Positions 61,359 to 64,000 of a stretch of DNA of 64,000 nucleotides are shown one piece after another. Position numbers and translations under genes: made by a program. Location of the stretch: contig OX344762.1 in assembly GCA_947034895.1 (NCBI GenBank), positions 38,048,760 through 38,112,759 on the forward strand, read 5' to 3'. The notes under the pieces were generated by a model, which saw nothing but the letters and a program-made list of their open reading frames with translations, was not told the origin of the DNA and did no database searches. This stretch comes from Rhytidiadelphus loreus (taxonomy: Eukaryota; Streptophyta; Bryopsida; Hypnales; Hylocomiaceae). Every line of letters starts with the position of its first letter. Within the stretch, counting starts at the first letter, position 1.

Positions 61359-62392
61359 CCCCTAAATGCCCAACTAACTATATATGACCGAATCTCATTA
61401 GATAAGAATTGAAGCCTGTGAGAGACCTTCCGGCCATGGTTCCCCATGGTGCAAACCATAGCCGAACAGTCTGATTAATTAATTATTAAAAAATTAAAAA
61501 TTAAATAAAAAATTTATTTTATATTTTATATTTTATTTTATTTTATATTTTATTTTATTTTATTTTGTATAAAAATATTTGTAAATTAACTCATTAATGC
61601 AATCCGACTTGGCAGTCTCTATGCCAGGTCGAATTGCTGGTTGAGCAACGTTCCCACAGTCTGTGAACGTTAAAGAACTTGAGGTCTTCCAATGGCCTGA
61701 AAACTCTTCTAATGGAAATTTCAGGCTCATTTTGGAATGGGCAATTAAATTCCTTTGACTATTTTTTTAAAAATGGGGGCAATTTTGAAGGTCAACTACT
61801 GAAATTTTTTATTTTTTACTGAAAAGGTAAATATTTGATTTTTGAGAGGTCTTCAAAGCCATATATGTCCATTTAGTGGAAGAGTAAATCTTGTTAATTT
61901 TACTTCATTTCGGACTTTGAGTAAAGTTTGCCAATTTCACTTGATTTGAGATCTAAAAACTTGTACTTATTCATTTGCTTTGAAAATGGTCCCAATGGAA
62001 AGAGTAAAGTGTTTTCATGATTTTTACCATTGACAATTTAAACATGCAAGTGTTGATTTGGAGTTACTTGCAATTTATACTTATAAAAAATTGCACTTGA
62101 AATGTTCATGTCACCTCCAATTCAAAAAAAATTATGATCAAATTTTTGAAACATTGTGGGGGGGACACCATATTAAAAATAGAAAGTGTACAAATATCTT
62201 GTTATAATCTCACAACTCCTATGCAATTTTCACTAAAAATTGGAAAGCACATTAATAAGCAATTATTTTCTTTAAACATCTATATGATTAAATTTTGAAA
62301 AAAAACACAATTTGCTTCATTGGGGATAACTAGAAGCCCGTTCTCTTTTTTCATAGTCAAAACACACTTGAAAAGGTTTGGGCATTTAGGGG
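61359..62392. mobile_element. 1.03-kb TTAA-flanked element
   Basis: Ends CCCCTAAATGCCCAA and their exact complement, with TTAA at 61355-61358 and 62393-62396. It contains an AT-rich block (about 61470-61580) with CCCACAGTCTGTGAAC arms of the AT-core family. No transposase. Part of it recurs inverted at 44941-45650. Confidence 0.75.
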
Positions 62393-62487
62393 TTAAACGT
62401 GCAAGACTTTTGTCAAACTTCTCAAAGTTTTTGTTCAAAACTAAACAAAAAATCCAAATACTAATTAATTTTATCAATTTAAAAAGG

Positions 62488-63745
62488 TAACAGCTGGATG
62501 AATTCAAACTAGATGTATTATGAATCACATAGGAGACAAAAACACAACAATATCACCTATAGATGGAAAGATTATAATGTTTGAACAAGAGGGTGTTAAA
62601 ATAGTGAAAGTGATTTAAGTGATTCAATCCACTTTTTACATAAATTTAATCTACAAAATCCGAAGGCCTTTTTGCATCAAAAAACGCTCCAAACTACCAT
62701 TTCTAGTGCAAAGAGGAAAAATAATTTTATTGGCATTCTTTTGCATATTTAACCATAGGATCTTGTAATAGACTAGTATGAAAATGTGTGGAAAATTTCA
62801 AATACTTTGATTGCATAGATTGCAAGATAAACGCATTCAAAGTGAAGAAATTATGTTTTTTGGCCCTATGACAAATTAGTTTATAAGACTTTGAATCTTT
62901 TTAACTTTAAAATTTTGCACTATAGATTTTGAGTTTAAATATTTTTTATCATGAAGAATAGAGTTGAGATATAGAAATTTTTTTTTTTTAAGAAAAACAT
63001 TATTTTCATTCTTTAAAAAATTATTAAATAGAAGAAGGTACATGATAGAGGGAAAAACTAAATCATTAATAACTCTAAGATGGAATAAAAATCCACTAAT
63101 CCCAAAGGTGAGATTCTTCTAAAAATCAAAATTAACCTTGTGGAACTTTTTGTTTTAAAAAAATGTAAAAATTGAGCTCAAAAACAAATTCTATACATTA
63201 TTATCTTTTAAACATTACGCGATTGCCCACAAAACAAGATTCTCCATAACTTTCACACCGCAAATCCAAATGGAATGAATCAATTCTTTCTATGTAAACA
63301 AAAATACAATCTATGAGAAACAAATTTTTAAATTTTAAATTTCAATCTTTTGTGGATTTTTTTTGCTTATTTGAGTTTAGTTTTGGGCTTATTGTGGTAT
63401 AACTTTTTCTCCCAGCCACCAATTGAAATATACATTATATTCCTAGAAAGATAATAAGTTTTTCTACCTTATGAGAAAATTTCAAAAAACTTTACCAAAA
63501 ATTGAGCTCATAGGAACCTACCCAAAATCCATTTGTCCCTTCAAGGTACAATGGAACTCTAGGGGTTAAAATTGAGGTCATTAAATAAATATGAAGCTAA
63601 AGGACATAACATGCATAACTATATTTGATTTGCAGTTTTTCATAATGTACTTTGCAATCTAAATAAATAAATTTCCAATGTGATTTTCCCCTCAAGATTC
63701 AAAGTATGTGAGGTTTGTCTCCAAGATCCTGTAACACTAAAAAAT
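62488..63745. repeat. Repeat X split by a TTAA element (62650-63565)
   Basis: The outer parts, 62488-62645 and 63590-63745, match the two halves of the HROB intron repeat (9807-10130). Between them lies a TTAA-bounded element (TTAA at 62646-62649 and 63566-63569) related to 38533-39457. Its left end has decayed; the right end keeps AGGGG before TTAA. This is a nested insertion. Confidence 0.65.
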
Positions 63746-64000
63746 CAAAATTTGCAATTGAAATCCTTGTGAGAACAATGATTTTTTATGCTTAATATAC
63801 ACAATAAAGGATATTTGATTAAAACACTATAAAAAATAGTACTTCGGTAAGATTTTATATAACTTCAAAGTTTAGTTGACATCCAAATATGGTGCCTTGG
63901 GCATTTAAGGGCTAATATCTAGGATTTCTAATTCTTTCATTTTTCATTTTTATGTTTTATGTTTTGTGTTTGAATCAATTGGATTCTCATTTTCAAGGCC

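Larger units (their letters stand above)
57935..64000. other. Spacer after SNM1, repeats only
   Basis: The first several hundred bases should include the SNM1 3' untranslated region. 58.1-58.55 kb is GC-richer with an open 72-codon frame at 58265-58483, but nothing in it is recognisable. 58.9-59.9 kb is plain AT-rich DNA. The Stowaway-like minisatellite (59909-60855), the TTAA elements at 61359-62392 and 62650-63565 and repeat X fill most of the rest. A GGGCATTTAAGGG end near 63900 may be the right end of another TTAA element. Confidence 0.5.

Overview
The window is nuclear DNA of a land plant. Seven interrupted genes can be rebuilt from exons joined at GT-AG introns. The best matches are plant forms: a CCCH-zinc-finger TRM2 methyltransferase, a SAM-domain SNM1 nuclease and a plant-type DUF4743 Nudix protein. 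Telo-box motifs (AAACCCTAAA) lie in a promoter region. Small cut-and-paste elements, including Stowaway-like, CACTA-like and TTAA-flanked types, fill the AT-rich spacers. The small histidine-rich LysM protein and the overall gene style suggest a seed-free plant such as a bryophyte, but species and clade cannot be fixed from sequence alone.

Layout: 1-7.1 kb is AT-rich spacer with MITEs. 7.33-10.75 kb (+) is an HROB/DUF4539-like recombination factor, tail-to-tail with a 190-residue MRNIP-like zinc-ribbon protein at 11.25-12.91 kb (-). 13-18.6 kb is repeat-rich spacer with a near-perfect CACTA-type fold-back. 18.65-25.92 kb (-) is a 14-exon TRM2-type tRNA m5U methyltransferase whose introns carry several MITEs. 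27.5-30.19 kb (-) is a probably plastid-targeted helical protein of unknown function. It is divergent from a 9-exon DUF4743/Nudix gene at 30.92-35.26 kb (+). 35.3-40.6 kb is repeats. 40.58-42.40 kb (+) is a two-exon, possibly myristoylated LysM protein. 42.4-51.8 kb is spacer with an unusual 2.2-kb array of short dyad-like motifs (46.3-48.56 kb) abutting a CACTA-type element. 52.14-57.93 kb (+) is a 10-exon SNM1/DCLRE1A-type nuclease with UBZ-like fingers and a SAM domain. 58-64 kb is spacer with a minisatellite inside a Stowaway-like element and nested TTAA elements.

Two themes stand out. First, three genes belong to families tied to recombination or crosslink repair (HROB, MRNIP-like, SNM1), and yeast TRM2 has also been linked to break processing. 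Whether this grouping is more than chance needs comparison with other genomes. Second, many elements share one design: TTAA, then CCC(C)TTAA-like inverted ends, then TTAA. This is the target-site and terminal signature of piggyBac, a superfamily I do not associate with land plants.

All gene models come from reading splice sites and protein similarity by eye. No search or expression data were available.
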